A stretch of 64,000 nt of DNA from Vulcanimicrobiota bacterium (GTDB lineage Bacteria; Vulcanimicrobiota; Vulcanimicrobiia; Vulcanimicrobiales; Vulcanimicrobiaceae), in the NCBI GenBank assembly GCA_013036105.1, contig JAAXCX010000005.1, positions 62,001 through 126,000 of the forward strand. Reading direction: 5' to 3'. Below, one piece after another: positions 1-8,360 of the stretch. Numbering within the stretch: the stretch's first letter is position 1; every line of letters begins with the position of its first letter. Under the pieces are notes generated by a model. That model made no database searches, had not been told where the DNA came from, and was given only the letters and a program-made list of their open reading frames with translations. The position numbers were made by a program, and so were the translations under genes.

Positions 1-531
1 GACGTCGGTCGATCCGTGGTGGTGCGGATGGTACCAGTAGAGTCCCGCCGGCTGATCCGCGGGAATCGAAAAATTGTACGTATAGGTGCTGCCCGGCTGG
101 ATGGCTACCATCATCGCCGCGCGATCACTGGTACCGATCGGGTCGAAAATGTGCGGCACGACTTGAACACCGTGCAGATGCAAGTTGGCGGTGTTGAAAA
201 GATGCGGGTTGTTCATCGGGTCGATGCCCGGCCCCGGCGTTGCTGCCGCGTTTGGCGGAAATCCGTTGACGACGTTGATTGTGAGCTGCTGGCCCGGCAC
301 GACGGTCATGGTCGGCCCCGGAATAATGCCGTCGAACGTACGCGTTCGCAGCGTCTTTCCGCCGAAAGTGTGGTCGGAATACTGCGTCGTCAGCGTAAAC
401 GCCGACGAAATGTTCGGAGCGAGCGATCCGCCCGAGGTGATGACGTTGCATCCTTCGACGGCCAACACGCCGGCGGTGGCGGCGGCCGCGGCTCCGCCAA
501 TGAGAAGTTCGCGCCGTGATATATCAGGCAT
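1..531 (-). CDS. Multicopper oxidase, N-terminal part (cut by window edge)
   Basis: The frame is open for 177 codons from the ATG at 531 down to base 1, so the C-terminal domains lie outside the window. The first residues hold a twin-arginine motif (SRRELL), a hydrophobic alanine stretch and a Cys at about residue 29, fitting Tat export of a folded copper enzyme, possibly membrane-anchored, although the lipobox is poor (Glu two residues before the Cys). The first cupredoxin domain is clear: GxxPGPTM near residue 74, then HLHG near residue 119, and at the cut end YWYHPHHHGS. These two His motifs supply type 2 and type 3 copper ligands in laccase-like oxidases, which couple substrate oxidation to reduction of oxygen to water. 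The substrate cannot be told from this part. It runs divergently from the endonuclease III gene. Confidence 0.88.
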   Translation of the reverse strand, partial: MPDISRRELLIGGAAAAATAGVLAVEGCNVITSGGSLAPNISSAFTLTTQYSDHTFGGKTLRTRTFDGIIPGPTMTVVPGQQLTINVVNGFPPNAAATPGPGIDPMNNPHLFNTANLHLHGVQVVPHIFDPIGTSDRAAMMVAIQPGSTYTYNFSIPADQPAGLYWYHPHHHGSTDV

Positions 532-574
532 GGCGTGAGGATACGTCGCCTGCAGCGGCAAACCCCGCCCGCTA

Positions 575-1324
575 ATGCCGAAGATCCCGTTCCCCAAAAG
601 CAAGGTAAGCAGGGTCATCGCGGAGCGCGAGCTGGCGATCCTGGAAAAAACCTATCCGCACGCCGTTACGGCGCTGCATTACTCCAACCCGTTCGAGCTG
701 CTCATGGCGGTCATTCTTTCGGCGCAGTGCACCGACGCACGCGTGAATTTGGCAACGCCGGCGCTGTTTGCAAAATATCCAACTCCTGAAAAACTCGCAA
801 AAGCCAAACAGAGCGATGTTGAACGGCTTATCCGGTCGTGCGGATTCTTCCGAATGAAATCCAAGAACATCATCAGCGCCTCGCGCGCGTTGGCCGAACA
901 GCACGGCGGCGTGGTTCCATCGCAACGCGAAGAGCTCGAAGCGCTGGCCGGCGTCGGAAGGAAAACGGCGAGCGTCGTTATGTCGGTTGCGTTCGAGCAA
1001 GCCGCGATCGCGGTTGATACGCACGTGTTTCGCGTCGCACACCGCTTGGGACTAACGCTCGGAAAGAACCCGCGCGACGTCGAGCAAGATCTTCAGAAGA
1101 TCGTTCCGCGCGAGCAATGGCGCCACGCCCATCATTGGCTGATCATGCACGGCCGCGCGATCTGTAAAGCGCCGATCCCGCGCTGCGGGGAGTGTCCGGT
1201 CAACCAGATTTGCCCGACGCCCAAGATACTGGCTAGAAGCTTAACGGCCCGGGCCCTTGCAAGTGCGGCGGGGGCTCCAAAGCCTCGTCCGCGGCGATCA
1301 GTTGCAGCAAAGAAGAAGCGGTAA
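575..1324 (+). CDS. nth: Endonuclease III (base-excision repair DNA glycosylase/AP lyase)
   Basis: A 249-residue helix-hairpin-helix GPD glycosylase that removes oxidised pyrimidines and nicks abasic sites. The hairpin LAGVGRKTA carries the catalytic Lys130 and the following VDTHVFR gives the catalytic Asp148. Cysteines 197, 204, 207 and 213 have the exact C-x6-C-x2-C-x5-C spacing of the 4Fe-4S cluster. The family is usually about 210 residues; here a basic Ala/Pro/Lys-rich tail of about 30 residues follows the cluster. The last 92 bases overlap the end of the convergent gene on the other strand, so part of the tail is read from sequence that also codes in antisense. Confidence 0.95.
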   Translation: MPKIPFPKSKVSRVIAERELAILEKTYPHAVTALHYSNPFELLMAVILSAQCTDARVNLATPALFAKYPTPEKLAKAKQSDVERLIRSCGFFRMKSKNIISASRALAEQHGGVVPSQREELEALAGVGRKTASVVMSVAFEQAAIAVDTHVFRVAHRLGLTLGKNPRDVEQDLQKIVPREQWRHAHHWLIMHGRAICKAPIPRCGECPVNQICPTPKILARSLTARALASAAGAPKPRPRRSVAAKKKR

Positions 1325-1745
1325 GCGCTTCACCATACCCCGCTTCGGTTGAAATTTTCGACAGGTTGATCAGTGACGGCGTCTGGGCGCCCGGATCGAA
1401 TTGCCACTCTCCGTCCAAACCCAGACCGGAGACACGCACGAGCTGATGGACTTCATCGAGATCCAACGTGACGCGCTTGTCTGCAAAGCGCAAGCGCAAG
1501 CGCAGCGGATGCAAAATCTTCACGAATTTCATGCCGCTGCGTCCGAGGATTGCATTGAGCCGTTTCGCACCGGCGGCAAGCCGCTCGCCGAAGGCGTCCA
1601 GAGCCTGTTCGGCGTCCTCAAATGGAACCGGCCCCTCGTCGATACCGTCGGCGGCGCGCGCAATCTCGCGGCGGGCGCGAATGCGCGTTGCCGCTTCCAC
1701 GATCGGATTCTGCTGCGTGAACTTCTCTTCAAAGGGGTTGGGCAT
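1233..1745 (-). CDS. Hypothetical protein, 170 aa
   Basis: I do not recognise this family. The reading frame stays open over 513 bases and starts at an ATG at 1745 preceded by GAGG eight bases upstream. The protein has no signal peptide or membrane segment. It begins with a charged helix-rich part (to about residue 75) and continues with an alternating hydrophobic/basic stretch (HPLRLRLRF) that looks like beta strands. The opposite strand also shows a long open frame here, an N-terminal extension of the peptidase gene, but that extension has no protein-like features and would put a signal peptide in the middle of a protein. The end overlaps nth by 92 bases. An upstream extension to 1862 would overlap the peptidase signal peptide and is unlikely. 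Confidence 0.6.
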   Translation of the reverse strand: MPNPFEEKFTQQNPIVEAATRIRARREIARAADGIDEGPVPFEDAEQALDAFGERLAAGAKRLNAILGRSGMKFVKILHPLRLRLRFADKRVTLDLDEVHQLVRVSGLGLDGEWQFDPGAQTPSLINLSKISTEAGYGEALTASSLLQLIAADEALEPPPHLQGPGPLSF

Positions 1746-1793
1746 TGGAGGTGCCTCAAGTATTCGCGGGGCCTTTCGGTGAACTCCGCTTCC

Positions 1794-3911
1794 ATGCTGC
1801 GCCGTTTCCTGGCTGCGCTTCCCGTTCTCGCGCTGCTCTCCGGCGCGCCCGCCCGTGCGCAATCGACGGCGCTGACGCTCGATCAGGTCTTTGGCGTTCC
1901 CGTGCCATGGGGCGCGCAGCCGTCGCGCATCACCTGGGCGCCCGATGGCAACTCGTTTTTATATGTGCTTGCGACTCAGGATCCGTTTCAAGCCGTTCCG
2001 CTGCACCTCTACGATGTGCGCGCAAGAAATGATCGCATTCTCATCGATCCGCGCTCCTACGGAAAAGGCGCCGGAACGCCCGGCTCGCTGGTGTGGTCGC
2101 CGGATGCGCGTTCTCTGGCATTTACCATTGGTGGAACGCTGTACGTGCGGAACATCACGACCGGGCAGGATCGCGCAATCGACCGGCGCGCGTCAGATCC
2201 GCAATGGTCGCCGCAAGGCGATGCGATCGCGTACGTGAAGGCAGCGGATCTCTACGTGGCATCGCTCGCGTCCAAAGTTTCGATCCGGCGGCTCACCGCG
2301 GGCGGCAGCGAGGATCGAATTCTCAACGGCGGTTTGGATTGGGTCTATCCGGAGGAACTCGGCACAGCGCATGGCTTTGCGTGGGCGCCCGACGGTAAGT
2401 CGATCGCCTATATGCGCATGGACGAGCGTCCCGCCACGGATTTCCCGATCGTCGACTTCATGCCGGTCGATAACGTGACCGGCGACGAAAAATACCCCCT
2501 CTCGGGTGAAAGCAATCCGAAGGTAACGCTCCGGCTTATCACGCTCCCGGGCGGCAAAGATTCACTCGTTTATGACGCCGGCGCGCAAGACCAATACCTA
2601 CCGGTTTTCGGCTGGCAGCCGCATCCGCAAGGCTTGATCTTCGAAGTACTGAACCGCGCGCAAACGTCATTGCGCGTCATCGCGACGTCCGGCGTGGGGC
2701 CGCATGTTATCTACCAACAGAGCGATCCGAAATGGCTCGACGTCGTGCCGCTGCCGGCGTGGCTTTCGGACGGAAGATCGCTCTGGATGCTCGACCGCGA
2801 TGGAACCAACGGGCTGTACGTGCTGGATGCACTGCGCAATTTCCACCGGTTGACCGGCGCATATCGCTCGGATGCGCTGCTGGGCGTGAACGCGTCTGCC
2901 GCAACGGCGTATGTGGCCGCGGCATACCCGACACGGCGCGATCGCGCGCTGCTTGCGATTTCGCTTAACGCCGGAGTCACCAACCTCACGCCCGCGACCG
3001 GCTCGCATAACGTTTCGCTCGCACCGGGCGGCGCTTTCTTCGTTGACACGCATTCAACGTTGACCGATCCGCCGCAAACGGACCTCGTCGCAATTGGCGG
3101 TTCTGCAGTAGTCTTAGCTCCGCGAAACGAGCCGCTGCGTTCGCAACTGTTGCCGGTTGAGATGCTTTCGGTGCCGTCTCCGTACGGGCCGCTCGATGCG
3201 ACTATGATCAAGCCGCCGGGATTTGATGCGGGCCATAAGTACCCGGTGATCGTTTACGTCTACGGTGGGCCGGCTGCGCCGACGACCGCGAACACATTTG
3301 GCGAACAGCGCGCGCTCTATCATCAACTGCTCGCACGGAACGGGTTTATCGTATTCAGTATCGATGGACCGGCCTCGCAGATCGACAGCGACGCCAACGT
3401 GCGCCTGCTCTATCACAATTTCGGTCCGGGTTCGCTGATGGGCCAGGAGATCGGCGCGCGTTACCTGCAGTCGCTCCCTTACGTTGACCCTGCGCGCATC
3501 GGTATTTGGGGTTGGAGTTTCGGCGGGTATGAAACGGCGTATGCGATGACGCACAGCACGCTGTTCAAAGCCGGAGCCGCGGTCGCGCCCGTGACCGACT
3601 GGCATTATTACGACACGATCTACACCGAACGGTACATGGGCAAGCCGCAAGACGATCTTGCTGCGTACAATGCGAGCTCCGTTCTCCCGGCGGCTGCAAA
3701 CCTCCATGGTGACCTGCTTATCAGTCACGGAACATCCGACGACAACGTGCATATGGCAAACACGATCTCGCTCTTGCAATCGTTCATAGACGCTGACCAA
3801 ACGAACGTAGACTTCATGGTCTACCCGCGCCGCACGCACAGCATCGCGGGAATAGCACAGCGGCGTCATCTCTACGGGCACATGCTCCACTGGTGGCTGA
3901 AACATCTGTGA
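1794..3911 (+). CDS. Secreted S9 prolyl oligopeptidase family peptidase (dipeptidyl peptidase IV-like)
   Basis: A 705-residue exported serine peptidase. The ATG at 1794 is chosen because it begins a good Sec signal peptide (MLRRFLAALPVLALL, cut near APARAQ). An earlier in-frame start at 1401 would bury this signal and overlap the gene on the other strand. Residues 30 to about 450 form the DPP-IV beta-propeller, with WAPDG/WSPDA repeats and the paired Glu segment VYPEELG, which in DPP-IV binds the substrate N-terminus. The C-terminal alpha/beta hydrolase has nucleophile GWSFGGY (Ser575), the acid in HGTSDDNVH (Asp649/650) and His682 in RRTHS. It would remove N-terminal dipeptides, often X-Pro, from peptides outside the cytoplasm. 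The transporter gene starts on its stop codon. Confidence 0.92.
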   Translation: MLRRFLAALPVLALLSGAPARAQSTALTLDQVFGVPVPWGAQPSRITWAPDGNSFLYVLATQDPFQAVPLHLYDVRARNDRILIDPRSYGKGAGTPGSLVWSPDARSLAFTIGGTLYVRNITTGQDRAIDRRASDPQWSPQGDAIAYVKAADLYVASLASKVSIRRLTAGGSEDRILNGGLDWVYPEELGTAHGFAWAPDGKSIAYMRMDERPATDFPIVDFMPVDNVTGDEKYPLSGESNPKVTLRLITLPGGKDSLVYDAGAQDQYLPVFGWQPHPQGLIFEVLNRAQTSLRVIATSGVGPHVIYQQSDPKWLDVVPLPAWLSDGRSLWMLDRDGTNGLYVLDALRNFHRLTGAYRSDALLGVNASAATAYVAAAYPTRRDRALLAISLNAGVTNLTPATGSHNVSLAPGGAFFVDTHSTLTDPPQTDLVAIGGSAVVLAPRNEPLRSQLLPVEMLSVPSPYGPLDATMIKPPGFDAGHKYPVIVYVYGGPAAPTTANTFGEQRALYHQLLARNGFIVFSIDGPASQIDSDANVRLLYHNFGPGSLMGQEIGARYLQSLPYVDPARIGIWGWSFGGYETAYAMTHSTLFKAGAAVAPVTDWHYYDTIYTERYMGKPQDDLAAYNASSVLPAAANLHGDLLISHGTSDDNVHMANTISLLQSFIDADQTNVDFMVYPRRTHSIAGIAQRRHLYGHMLHWWLKHL

Positions 3912-4702
3912 GCGACGTTCCCGAATTCAAAGTCGTCGTCGATACACCGGGCTGGCACAAGATCAAGCCGCGTATTCCCGACACGCCGCAGCGGCGGCAA
4001 CTGGAGCAGCAGCGTCGTGTGCGGGAATTCGTCTTCGGGGCGAAAGACGGTATCCTCACGACGATGGGCGTGGTCACCGGAGTGGGCGTCGCTTCGGGGG
4101 GCCGGGTCTCCGTACTCGTAAGCGGCCTGGTCGCGCTGATTGCGGGCGCGCTCTCGATGGCGGTCGGCGAGTACCAGGGAAGCAAATCAGAACGCGAAGT
4201 CGTGCGCAAATCCATCGAGATGGAGAAGCGCGAGATGGAAGAAAATCCGAAAGACGAGTTCGCCGAACTGGTTGCTTACTACAAGCTCAAAGGCTTCAGC
4301 GCCGACGAAGCGCACCTCATCGTGTCGCGTCTTGCCAAGAATCCTGAAATTTACTTGTACGAAATGATGCGCGACGAATTCGGGATCGATCCGCGCATCG
4401 CGGAATCATCCGATGTCGTGCCCGCTCTGGCAATGGGCAGTTCGTATGCGGGGGGCTCGCTGATTCCGATATTGCCATACTTTTTTGCGGCCCTGGCGGG
4501 ACGGCAGGCCGTTTTCACAAGCTTCGCCATCGCCCTGGTTGGGCTATTTGGCATCGGCGTCTACGCCGGCAGTTTGAGCGCGCGCAACAAGTGGCTGCGC
4601 GGCCTGGAGATCGCGTTTTACGGGTCGGTCGTTTTCGCGCTGTCGTTTGTGGCCGGACATTTCATTCCGCTGCTGTTTCACGAAAAGGCGGCCGGGTTCT
4701 AA
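3908..4702 (+). CDS. VIT1/CCC1-type iron/manganese transporter
   Basis: A membrane protein of about 264 residues of the vacuolar iron transporter family, which moves Fe2+ or Mn2+ out of the cytoplasm. The first membrane segment contains FGAKDGILTTMGVVTGV, the typical start of the family, followed by a second segment ending in SMAVGEYQGSKSE. A charged cytoplasmic region (residues about 80-140) rich in Glu and Met follows, the metal-binding part in this family, and then three more membrane segments. The GTG at 3908 overlaps the TGA of the peptidase (GTGA) and is preferred for coupling; an ATG at 3893 adds five residues and overlaps by 19 bases. A strong hairpin terminator follows the stop immediately. 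Confidence 0.88.
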   Translation: MSDVPEFKVVVDTPGWHKIKPRIPDTPQRRQLEQQRRVREFVFGAKDGILTTMGVVTGVGVASGGRVSVLVSGLVALIAGALSMAVGEYQGSKSEREVVRKSIEMEKREMEENPKDEFAELVAYYKLKGFSADEAHLIVSRLAKNPEIYLYEMMRDEFGIDPRIAESSDVVPALAMGSSYAGGSLIPILPYFFAALAGRQAVFTSFAIALVGLFGIGVYAGSLSARNKWLRGLEIAFYGSVVFALSFVAGHFIPLLFHEKAAGF

Positions 4703-4706
4703 AAAA

Positions 4707-4728
4707 AAGCGCAGCTCGCGCTGCGCTT
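4707..4728 (+). terminator. Rho-independent terminator after the VIT-type transporter
   Basis: A perfect 9-bp stem, AAGCGCAGC and GCTGCGCTT, around a TCGC loop. It lies four bases after the transporter stop codon and is flanked by eight A before and a T-rich tail (TTAGTTATT) after, so it may also act on transcripts arriving from the convergent gene. Confidence 0.85.
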
Positions 4729-4753
4729 AGTTATTGAATAAAGACGGGTGGAT

Positions 4754-5065
4754 CTACGGTTTCTTTGTGGGTCTCGGGGTCGGTTTGCCGGGCTTCATGC
4801 GGTTGCGGCGCCACGGCTTTTTGGTCGGGGTCGGTTTGGGGGTCGGTTTGGCTTTCATGCGGCTCGTCTTGGTGCGCTTAGACGCTTTCTTGGGTGCCGC
4901 TTTGGTTGCCGACTTGGCGGTCGATTTAACAGTTGACTTGGCGCCGACTTGGACCTTGGCCTTGGCTTTGGTCGTGGTCTTGGGGGCTTTCGACTGGTTC
5001 GCGGCCATGGCCGTGCCGGTCATAAGGAAAGCCGCCGCCGTCAATGATGCGAGTAGCTTTTTCAA
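4754..5065 (-). CDS. Lysine/proline/threonine-rich exported protein
   Basis: A 103-residue protein starting at a TTG at 5065. The start is set by a strong ribosome site (AAAGGAGG, 7 bases upstream) and by the signal peptide that follows (LKKLLASLTAAAFLMTGTAMA). The longer frame upstream (to 5356) has no such site and overlaps the acyl-CoA dehydrogenase. The mature part has almost no acidic residues; it is made of Lys, Thr, Ala, Ser and Pro, ending in near-repeats of the type KPTPKPTPTKKP. It resembles disordered polycationic exported proteins or histone H1-like tails. No enzymatic role is evident; binding to anionic cell surface or DNA is a guess from charge. Confidence 0.7.
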   Translation of the reverse strand: MKKLLASLTAAAFLMTGTAMAANQSKAPKTTTKAKAKVQVGAKSTVKSTAKSATKAAPKKASKRTKTSRMKAKPTPKPTPTKKPWRRNRMKPGKPTPRPTKKP

Positions 5066-5169
5066 AATGCGTTCCTCCTTTCCGCAAAAGTAGCACCGCG
5101 CTCCCAATAAGGAAGCCGGTCGGAGCGGTAACGTTTCGCCCCTCCGGAAAGTGCCCCTCTCCGGGGAAA

Positions 5170-6312
5170 CTAGCCCTTCCAGCGCCCCACCAGAGCCCGG
5201 GAAATGACCAGGCGCTGGATTTGCTGGGTGCCTTCGTAAATCTGGGTGATCTTCGCGTCGCGCATCATGCGTTCGACCGGATAATCTACCGAGTAACCGT
5301 AACCGCCCAAGACCTGGACGGCGTCGGTCGTCACCCGCATCGCGACGTCGCCGCACTTCAATTTACACATCGCCGCCCAGAGCGTGACGTCGTCGGACTC
5401 TTCGTCGCATTTGCGCGCGGCTTCGTAGAGCAGCAGGCGCGACGCTTCGACCTCGGTTTTCATATCCGCGAGCATGAACCCGACACCTTGCTGCTGGCCG
5501 ATGGGTTTGCCGAACGCCATGCGCTCTTGCGCGTACTTGGTGGCGTACTCGAGCGCGCCTTGCGCAATGCCGAGCGCTTGCGCAGCGATTCCGGGGCGCG
5601 ATTTGTCGAGCACCTTCATCGCTATTTTGAAACCGTCGCCTTCGGGACCGATGAGGTTGGCGGCGGGAACTTCGCAGTTGTCGAAAATCAATTCGACCGT
5701 CGGCGATCCGCGAATGCCCATTTTTTTCTCGATTTTGCCGACTTGAAATCCTGGAAATGTCTTCTCGACGAGAAAGGCGCTAATACCGTTAGCGCCCTTC
5801 TTCGGATCGGTGACCGCAAAGACGCAAACCGCGTCGGCCACGCTGCCGTTGGTGATCCAAATCTTCTGACCGTTTAAGATGTACTTGTCGCCGCGTTTCT
5901 CCGCGCGCGTGCGCATGGAGCCGGCCGCATCGGAGCCGCTGCCGGCTTCGGTCAGCGCGTAAGCGGCGATCCATTCGCCCGACGCGAGTTTCGGCAGATA
6001 CTTGCTTTTCTGTTCGCCGGTGCCGGCGATCAGGACCGGCAGCATGGCCAGTTCCTGGACCGCGACGATGAGCGAGCTCGACGCGCACGCTTTGGCGACT
6101 TCTTCGACGACTCGAACGTAGGTGAGGAAGCTGCCGCCTAGCCCGCCGTATTCGACCGGGATCGGAATGCCGAGCATGTCGTTTTCCGCGAACAGTTTGC
6201 GGATGTCTTGCGGGAACTCGCCGGCGGTGTCGATGTCCGCCGCGCGCGGTGCGACTTTTTCGGCAACGAGCTCGCGCACGGCCGCGAGTATTTGTGCATC
6301 TTCGTCGGGCAT
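5170..6312 (-). CDS. Acyl-CoA dehydrogenase
   Basis: A 380-residue FAD enzyme that makes the 2,3 double bond in acyl-CoA, the first step of beta-oxidation or of branched-chain amino acid breakdown. The FAD-binding signatures YALTEAGSGSD and KIWITNG are present, the catalytic base is the Glu in QIYEGTQQIQR near the end, and VLGGYGY is present. The start MPDEDAQILAAVRELV is preferred; an upstream ATG at 6348 adds a basic 12-residue tail not typical of the family. Chain length specificity cannot be read with confidence, though the sequence is closest in look to short-chain/butyryl types. It is divergent from the CoA-transferase genes, with about 60 bases between, suggesting a shared control region for acyl-CoA use. 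Confidence 0.94.
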   Translation of the reverse strand: MPDEDAQILAAVRELVAEKVAPRAADIDTAGEFPQDIRKLFAENDMLGIPIPVEYGGLGGSFLTYVRVVEEVAKACASSSLIVAVQELAMLPVLIAGTGEQKSKYLPKLASGEWIAAYALTEAGSGSDAAGSMRTRAEKRGDKYILNGQKIWITNGSVADAVCVFAVTDPKKGANGISAFLVEKTFPGFQVGKIEKKMGIRGSPTVELIFDNCEVPAANLIGPEGDGFKIAMKVLDKSRPGIAAQALGIAQGALEYATKYAQERMAFGKPIGQQQGVGFMLADMKTEVEASRLLLYEAARKCDEESDDVTLWAAMCKLKCGDVAMRVTTDAVQVLGGYGYSVDYPVERMMRDAKITQIYEGTQQIQRLVISRALVGRWKG

Positions 6313-6373
6313 GCGCCGCTTGTTCGGCGGCCGCCAGGGTTTCCCCACGCGAAAAGCCTATCACGCCAAACGG

Positions 6374-7129
6374 ATGGATAAAGTTATCGCCACGTGCGCC
6401 GAGGCCGTCAAAGATATTCCCAGCGGCGCTTCGATCGCGGTCGGCGGGTTTGGCCTCAACGGCATTCCGTTTAACCTGATCCAGGCGCTGCTGGAGCAGG
6501 GCGCCGGCGATCTCGTAACCGTTTCCAATAATTGCGGCGTGGACGGTTGGGGGCTCGGGGTGCTGCTCGACGCAAAACGCATCAAACGGACAACGGGTTC
6601 GTACGTCGGTGAGAACCGCGAGTTCGAGCGTCAGTATCTGCAAGGCGAATTGGAAGTCGAGCTCGTTCCGCAAGGAACGCTGGCCGAGCGTTTGCGCGCC
6701 GGCGGTTGCGGGATTCCGGCATTTTACACGCCGGCCGGCGTCGGAACGCAAGTCGCCGATGGCGGGCTGCCCTGGCGGCACAACGCTGACGGAAGCATCG
6801 CCAAGGAGTCGCCAAAGAAAGAAACGCGCTCGTTCGACGGTGTGGATTACGTCCTCGAACGCGGCATCGTCTGCGATTTTGCGCTGGTCCGCGCGAGTGT
6901 CGGAGACCGCACGGGGAATCTCATTTTTCACAAATCGACGCGAAACTTCAATCCGCTTTGCGCGATGGCCGGTAAAATTACCATCGCCGAGGTTGAAGAG
7001 CTGGTCGAGCCCGGCGAGATCGATCCGCAAGACGTTCATCTGCAGGGCATTTTCGTGCAACGCGTCGTGAGCGTGGGCAGCGAAGGCAAACGCATCGAGC
7101 GCGTGACCACCCGAAAGAAAGCGCCATAA
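6374..7129 (+). CDS. scoA: 3-oxoacid CoA-transferase, subunit A
   Basis: A 251-residue alpha subunit of a family I CoA-transferase, which moves CoA between succinyl-CoA (or acetyl-CoA) and a 3-oxoacid such as acetoacetate. The glycine-rich CoA loop GGFGLNGIP is at residues about 23-31, followed by [13 protein letters not shown], the usual family pattern. The ATG at 6374 is chosen because the longer frame upstream (from 6122) reads through the antisense of the acyl-CoA dehydrogenase. The stop shares bases with the start of subunit B (TAATG), so the two are translationally coupled and made in equal amounts. Confidence 0.93.
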   Translation: MDKVIATCAEAVKDIPSGASIAVGGFGLNGIPFNLIQALLEQGAGDLVTVSNNCGVDGWGLGVLLDAKRIKRTTGSYVGENREFERQYLQGELEVELVPQGTLAERLRAGGCGIPAFYTPAGVGTQVADGGLPWRHNADGSIAKESPKKETRSFDGVDYVLERGIVCDFALVRASVGDRTGNLIFHKSTRNFNPLCAMAGKITIAEVEELVEPGEIDPQDVHLQGIFVQRVVSVGSEGKRIERVTTRKKAP

Positions 7130-7800
7130 TGCCTTTGACGCGCACGCAACTTGCAGCCCGCGTCGCGCAGGAACTGCGCGACGGCGAGTACATCAATCTA
7201 GGCATAGGCTTGCCGACACTGATTCCCAACTACGTTCCCCCGGGCGTAACCGTCGTGCTGCAGAGTGAGAACGGTATTCTCGGCATGGGTCCTTATCCGT
7301 ACGAGGGTCAGGAGGACGCTGATTTAATCAACGCCAGCAAAGAAACCGTCACCGTTCTCCCGGGTGCTTCATTTTTCGATTCGGCGCTTTCGTTCGGCAT
7401 GATCCGCGGCGGCCACATCGATCTGGCGGTGCTCGGAGCCATGCAGGTATCCGAAAAGGGTGACCTTGCGAATTGGATGATTCCCGGCAAGATGGTCAAG
7501 GGAATGGGCGGCGCAATGGACTTGGTGCACGGCGCCAAGTACTTGATCGTCATGATGGAGCACGTCGCAAAAGGCGGCGCGCACAAAATCGTCAAGGAGT
7601 GTTCGCTGCCGCTCACTGGGAAAGCCGTCGTCGACCGCATCATCACCGACATGGCCGTCATCGACGTGGAGTCTAAGGGATTGATTCTTCGCGAGCTCGC
7701 GCCCGGTGTTACGGTCGATGACGTAAGAAACGCGACGGGCCCCGAAGTGCACGTGCACGCGGAGCCCACCGTGATGAAAATTCCCGCAGGCGTCGATTAG
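7129..7800 (+). CDS. scoB: 3-oxoacid CoA-transferase, subunit B
   Basis: A 223-residue beta subunit. The catalytic glutamate that forms the CoA thioester is Glu47 in [10 protein letters not shown], and [14 protein letters not shown] and GMGGAMDLV are conserved family blocks. It overlaps subunit A by one base. With the divergent acyl-CoA dehydrogenase the pair points to use of ketone bodies, branched-chain acids or short fatty acids; whether the acceptor is acetoacetate or 3-oxoadipate cannot be decided here. Confidence 0.94.
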   Translation: MPLTRTQLAARVAQELRDGEYINLGIGLPTLIPNYVPPGVTVVLQSENGILGMGPYPYEGQEDADLINASKETVTVLPGASFFDSALSFGMIRGGHIDLAVLGAMQVSEKGDLANWMIPGKMVKGMGGAMDLVHGAKYLIVMMEHVAKGGAHKIVKECSLPLTGKAVVDRIITDMAVIDVESKGLILRELAPGVTVDDVRNATGPEVHVHAEPTVMKIPAGVD

Positions 7801-7873
7801 CTCTTCGTACAGACCCTCTCGCCGGCACTCGCCAAGACCGCGGGCAGCGCCGCGAAAATATTTTTGATCGAAG

Positions 7874-8326
7874 TCACCGTTTCGTGCACGTTTCATGGAT
7901 GCTTTCGGTTTTTCCATGGGACACCGTGGAATAGACCTCGCTAAACATGTTGGAGGACGGCACGTTTTCTACCATCGTGTCGGTCTTGGCCGGATACACC
8001 TCGCGATAGTTGATCGTACGGCCGGTCGCCCTGCCTTCCATTGTTTCGTACCCGCCGCGCGAGTCGGCGTATTCCGCGATGTAAACGCTACGCGCAGGCA
8101 CGTAGGTGATGACGTACTCACTGTCGGCATAACTTGCGTGCGATTCGACGCGAATCGCTCTGCCGTCGAGTTCCGACGATATGGACATGGGGTAGTGTTC
8201 GTTACCGGCCGTGCAGTTGTAAGTGCCCACGTATCCTGCTAGGTAATGGTCTTGTGCTCTTACCGTTGCAACGGCGGCAATCGACGCCGCGCATGCTGCC
8301 GCCAAAACGAATCTCCAACGCTTCAT
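7874..8326 (-). CDS. Hypothetical secreted protein, 150 aa
   Basis: Not recognised. The ATG at 8326 is favoured by a GGAG six bases upstream and begins a signal peptide (MKRWRFVLAAACAASIAAVATVRAQ). The mature part of about 125 residues is polar, with alternating strand-like stretches (VITYVPARSVYIAEY, TINYREVYPAKTD) and two cysteines (NCTAG and ETCTKR near the end) that could form a disulfide joining the first and last strands. It is probably a small periplasmic beta-sheet protein. It follows the ABC permease gene on the same strand after 34 bases and may be the last gene of that run. Confidence 0.6.
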   Translation of the reverse strand: MKRWRFVLAAACAASIAAVATVRAQDHYLAGYVGTYNCTAGNEHYPMSISSELDGRAIRVESHASYADSEYVITYVPARSVYIAEYADSRGGYETMEGRATGRTINYREVYPAKTDTMVENVPSSNMFSEVYSTVSHGKTESIHETCTKR

Positions 8327-8360
8327 ACAACGCTCCATTTCTCCCGTGAAGTAACGGGCT

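Noticed and set aside
1401-1793. N-terminal extension of the peptidase (131 codons)
   Set aside because: It is antisense to a protein-like gene on the minus strand, has no family features, and would place a signal peptide internally.
5789-7060. 423-codon minus-strand frame
   Set aside because: It runs antisense across the CoA-transferase A gene and the N-terminal part of acyl-CoA dehydrogenase in another frame; Arg/His-rich composition typical of GC-rich shadow frames.
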